A DNA stretch of 17,141 bases from Spirochaetales bacterium UBA1265 (GTDB lineage: Bacteria > Spirochaetota > Spirochaetia > Sphaerochaetales > Sphaerochaetaceae), in assembly GCA_002308475.1 (NCBI GenBank), contig DBVL01000050.1, forward strand, positions 144 through 17,284, in the 5' to 3' direction. Position numbers and translations under genes: made by a program. Within the stretch, counting starts at the first letter, position 1. Every line of letters starts with the position of its first letter. The notes below the pieces were generated by a model that saw only the letters and a list, made by a program, of their open reading frames with translations, had not been told where the DNA came from and did no database searches. This document shows, piece after piece, positions 15,472-17,141 of this stretch.

Positions 15472-16281
15472 ATGAGTGAAATCAAACTTGTTTGTGTGGA
15501 TGTTGACGGAACACTGGTCTCTGATGACAAGAGCGTTCCTGAGGCCAATCTCAAGGCCATAAAGGAAGCCTCGGATCGTGGAGTGGTTTTTGCTGTGTTA
15601 AGCGGAAGGATCTCCCCATCCATCCAGCACTACCAGAGAATTCTTGGGATAGAAGGCCCGGTTTCCTCTCTTGGAGGCTGCCTGCTTGAAGACCCAAAGC
15701 TGAATATAATAGAGGAATACACACTGGACAGGGAAACATGCCTTAAGATTTTCCAGGCCAGGAAAGAAAGCGGAATCAGCCTTCTCTTCTACCACCACAA
15801 CACATGGTTCACAGACGGGGACACTGATCCCAGATGGCTTAAGTCCGAGTTTGAAGCCACAGGCGTCAAAGGGAACCTTGTGGACAGTCTTGAAACCCTT
15901 CTGGAGTCCTTTCTTCCCAACAAGTTTCTTGCTCTGGATATAGAGATACCTAAGGTTGTCCGTTTCAAGGAAATACTTGATTCCTATAATCTGAACACAG
16001 TAAAAGCCTTTTTCTCCTGGCCTCAGTTCATGGAGGTTGTTCCCTCCAAGGCTGATAAAGGGCAGGCGGTCAGGTCTCTCAGAAAGTACTATGGTCTTGA
16101 AAAAGAACAGGTTATGGTCTGCGGAGACTATTTCAATGATCTCTCCATGTTTCCAGAAGCCGGAATCTCAGTAGCCATGGCAAACTCTCCAAAAGAAGTT
16201 AAGGACAAAGCAGACTACGTGACTCTGAATGACAATAACGGTTGTGGAGTTGCTGAAGCTATTGAAAGATTCATTCTCTGA
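15472..16281 (+). CDS. Cof-type HAD-IIB family phosphatase
   Basis: This is a cytoplasmic HAD hydrolase of 269 aa, typical for Cof/YidA-like sugar-phosphate or cofactor phosphatases. Motif I is DVDGT (10-14) with Asp10 and Asp12. Motif II is the Ser in VLSGR (42-46). The C2 cap domain is about 85-190, motif III is Lys196 in KADKGQAV, and motif IV is GDYFND (218-223). The substrate cannot be assigned. The start ATG 15472 fits the family (motif I about ten residues in), although it has no SD. It is divergent from the two-component operon. Confidence 0.93.
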   Translation: MSEIKLVCVDVDGTLVSDDKSVPEANLKAIKEASDRGVVFAVLSGRISPSIQHYQRILGIEGPVSSLGGCLLEDPKLNIIEEYTLDRETCLKIFQARKESGISLLFYHHNTWFTDGDTDPRWLKSEFEATGVKGNLVDSLETLLESFLPNKFLALDIEIPKVVRFKEILDSYNLNTVKAFFSWPQFMEVVPSKADKGQAVRSLRKYYGLEKEQVMVCGDYFNDLSMFPEAGISVAMANSPKEVKDKADYVTLNDNNGCGVAEAIERFIL

Positions 16282-16285
16282 ACAC

Positions 16286-16314
16286 TTGTTTTTATACCAT
16301 ACTCGGAATAAACT
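16286..16314 (+). promoter_or_regulatory. Possible promoter of the HTH-Fic gene
   Basis: TTGTTT (16286-16291), a 17-nt spacer and TAAACT (16309-16314; 4 of 6 matches) lie just after the HAD stop. No terminator is seen between the two genes, so readthrough is an alternative. Confidence 0.33.
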
Positions 16315-16348
16315 CTGAGACGAAGGGAGTGTTTTCGGAGGTATGGAA

Positions 16349-17141
16349 ATGGACTACATCAGTGTCAAGGAAGCCTCAGAACTCTGGGGTATAAGTGAAA
16401 GACGTGTGAGAGCACTCTGCGAAAGCGGAAGGATTGAAGGTGTAACCAGGGTTGGAAAGTGGGTTTGGAGCATACCTGCCCAGACACAGAGACCCGCAGA
16501 CGGAAGAACCTTACGCTACATAAGGAACAGAAGCCTCAGAACCGGAAGCCAAGATTTCAAAAAAGCGGATTCTTTGATAAAGAAACGTTCCGGAGTACTG
16601 ATTACAGAAGAAGAACAGATCAGCCTGATCCGCACTGCCTTTGCTCTTGAATCCGAAGGCCTGAGCACTTCTCTTGTAAGAGGCATACTACGTCTGGAAA
16701 CCCAAGATTTGCCCCTTTCCACACAGATAAACGTACTTAACATGAAAAGCGTTCTGGATAATCTTGTTTATGAAGTCTCCGACTCTTCCATGAAAGAAAT
16801 TAATGCTCGCCTGCTCATGAACACAGACGAGAAAAACGGTGGAAGATATGATCTGAGCGGAGACCAGAGACAGGAGATTGAAGGGCTGTTGCAGCAGTAC
16901 TCAGGTCCATGGAGCGTGTTACACCCCGTAGCGCGTGCAGCTTTTCTTTTCTCTGAACTTATGAGAATAAAACCATTTGTCTCAGCAAATGAGCGACTCT
17001 CCTTCATCTTCATGGAAAACGAGCTTCTTAAAGCAAAGCTTCCGCCGGCTGTCTTTTCTCCAGACCAGGTACCAGAGATAAATGCAGCCCTATCCTCTAC
17101 CAGGATAAGGGGAAACTCCCAGGACCTTGTAAGACTTATCG
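16349..17141 (+). CDS. Excisionase-like HTH fused to a Fic-fold domain with degenerate catalytic motif, 3' end beyond window
   Basis: The 264 visible residues begin with a MerR/excisionase-like HTH (about 3-45: YISVKEASELWGISERRVRA, then a wing ending KWVWSIP). A linker and then a Fic-like region from about 85 follow. Fic landmarks are ALESEG (99-104) at the usual inhibitory-helix position, VLNMKSVLDNLVYE (129-142), GGRYD (164-168) and LHPVARAAFLFSELMRI (191-207). The active-site loop KPFVSANER (208-216) replaces HPFxxGNGR: the catalytic His is Lys208, while Pro, Phe, Asn214 and Arg216 remain. The following helix, RLSFIFMENELLKAKLPP (216-233), matches the Fic pattern. AMP transfer is therefore doubtful. 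ATG 16349 is preferred because GGAGG (16337-16341) is 7 nt away; ATG 16343 is too close. The role is unknown. Confidence 0.8.
   Translation, partial: MDYISVKEASELWGISERRVRALCESGRIEGVTRVGKWVWSIPAQTQRPADGRTLRYIRNRSLRTGSQDFKKADSLIKKRSGVLITEEEQISLIRTAFALESEGLSTSLVRGILRLETQDLPLSTQINVLNMKSVLDNLVYEVSDSSMKEINARLLMNTDEKNGGRYDLSGDQRQEIEGLLQQYSGPWSVLHPVARAAFLFSELMRIKPFVSANERLSFIFMENELLKAKLPPAVFSPDQVPEINAALSSTRIRGNSQDLVRLI

Noticed and set aside
16281..16333. Distant inverted repeat AACACT...AGTGTT flanking the proposed promoter of the HTH-Fic gene
   Set aside because: The arms are only 6 bp and about 41 nt apart; one overlaps the HAD stop codon. This could be chance.
1..17141. Mobile elements, CRISPR arrays, tRNA or rRNA genes
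   Set aside because: No transposase, terminal repeats, spaced direct repeats or recognisable RNA gene was found on either strand.

Overview
This window comes from a bacterial chromosome that is moderately AT-rich, uses Shine-Dalgarno (SD) sequences and is densely coded on both strands. No rRNA, tRNA, phage, IS or CRISPR sequence was seen. The gene families (UPF0397-type ECF transport, ThrR-like ACT regulator, AzgA-type purine permease, Ade-type adenine deaminase, Cof-type HAD, HTH-Fic protein) are common in Firmicutes and in host-associated Spirochaetes such as Treponema. ThrH and a serine-palmitoyltransferase-like gene make a Spirochaete or atypical Clostridium-like host plausible. The phylum cannot be settled from this window.

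Layout. (1) 1-1847: an ECF transport locus, with a duplicated ATPase (minus strand, cut by the window edge) divergent from a UPF0397-family membrane S component. (2) 1914-7992: an aspartate-to-threonine block. The hom-lysC-asd operon runs leftward and the thrR-thrC-thrH operon runs rightward from a shared 123-nt control region. That region holds two facing promoters with a perfect inverted repeat between them. All five steps from aspartate to threonine are present; the homoserine kinase step is apparently supplied by ThrH. (3) 8023-10033: an alpha-oxoamine synthase that looks like bacterial serine palmitoyltransferase, overlapping an NADP(H)-type short-chain dehydrogenase. Together they could form a long-chain-base (sphingolipid) module. 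(4) 10094-13212: purine salvage, with an AzgA-type permease followed by adenine deaminase and a hairpin between them. (5) 13321-15353: a two-component pair, OmpR/PhoB-type regulator then sensor kinase. (6) 15472-16281: a Cof-type HAD phosphatase. (7) 16349-end: an excisionase-like HTH fused to a Fic-fold domain whose catalytic motif is degenerate (Lys replaces the catalytic His), cut by the window edge.

The convergent gene ends are separated by two bidirectional Rho-independent terminators. Three genes (the ECF ATPase, the SPT-like synthase and the Cof phosphatase) have no SD. Each has a sigma-70-type promoter whose -10 box ends only 6-7 nt before the ATG, so leaderless mRNAs are predicted. 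The other genes mostly have SD sequences or are translationally coupled. The main leads are the degenerate Fic/HTH protein, the SPT-like/SDR pair, the leaderless starts and the thr operator with ThrH.
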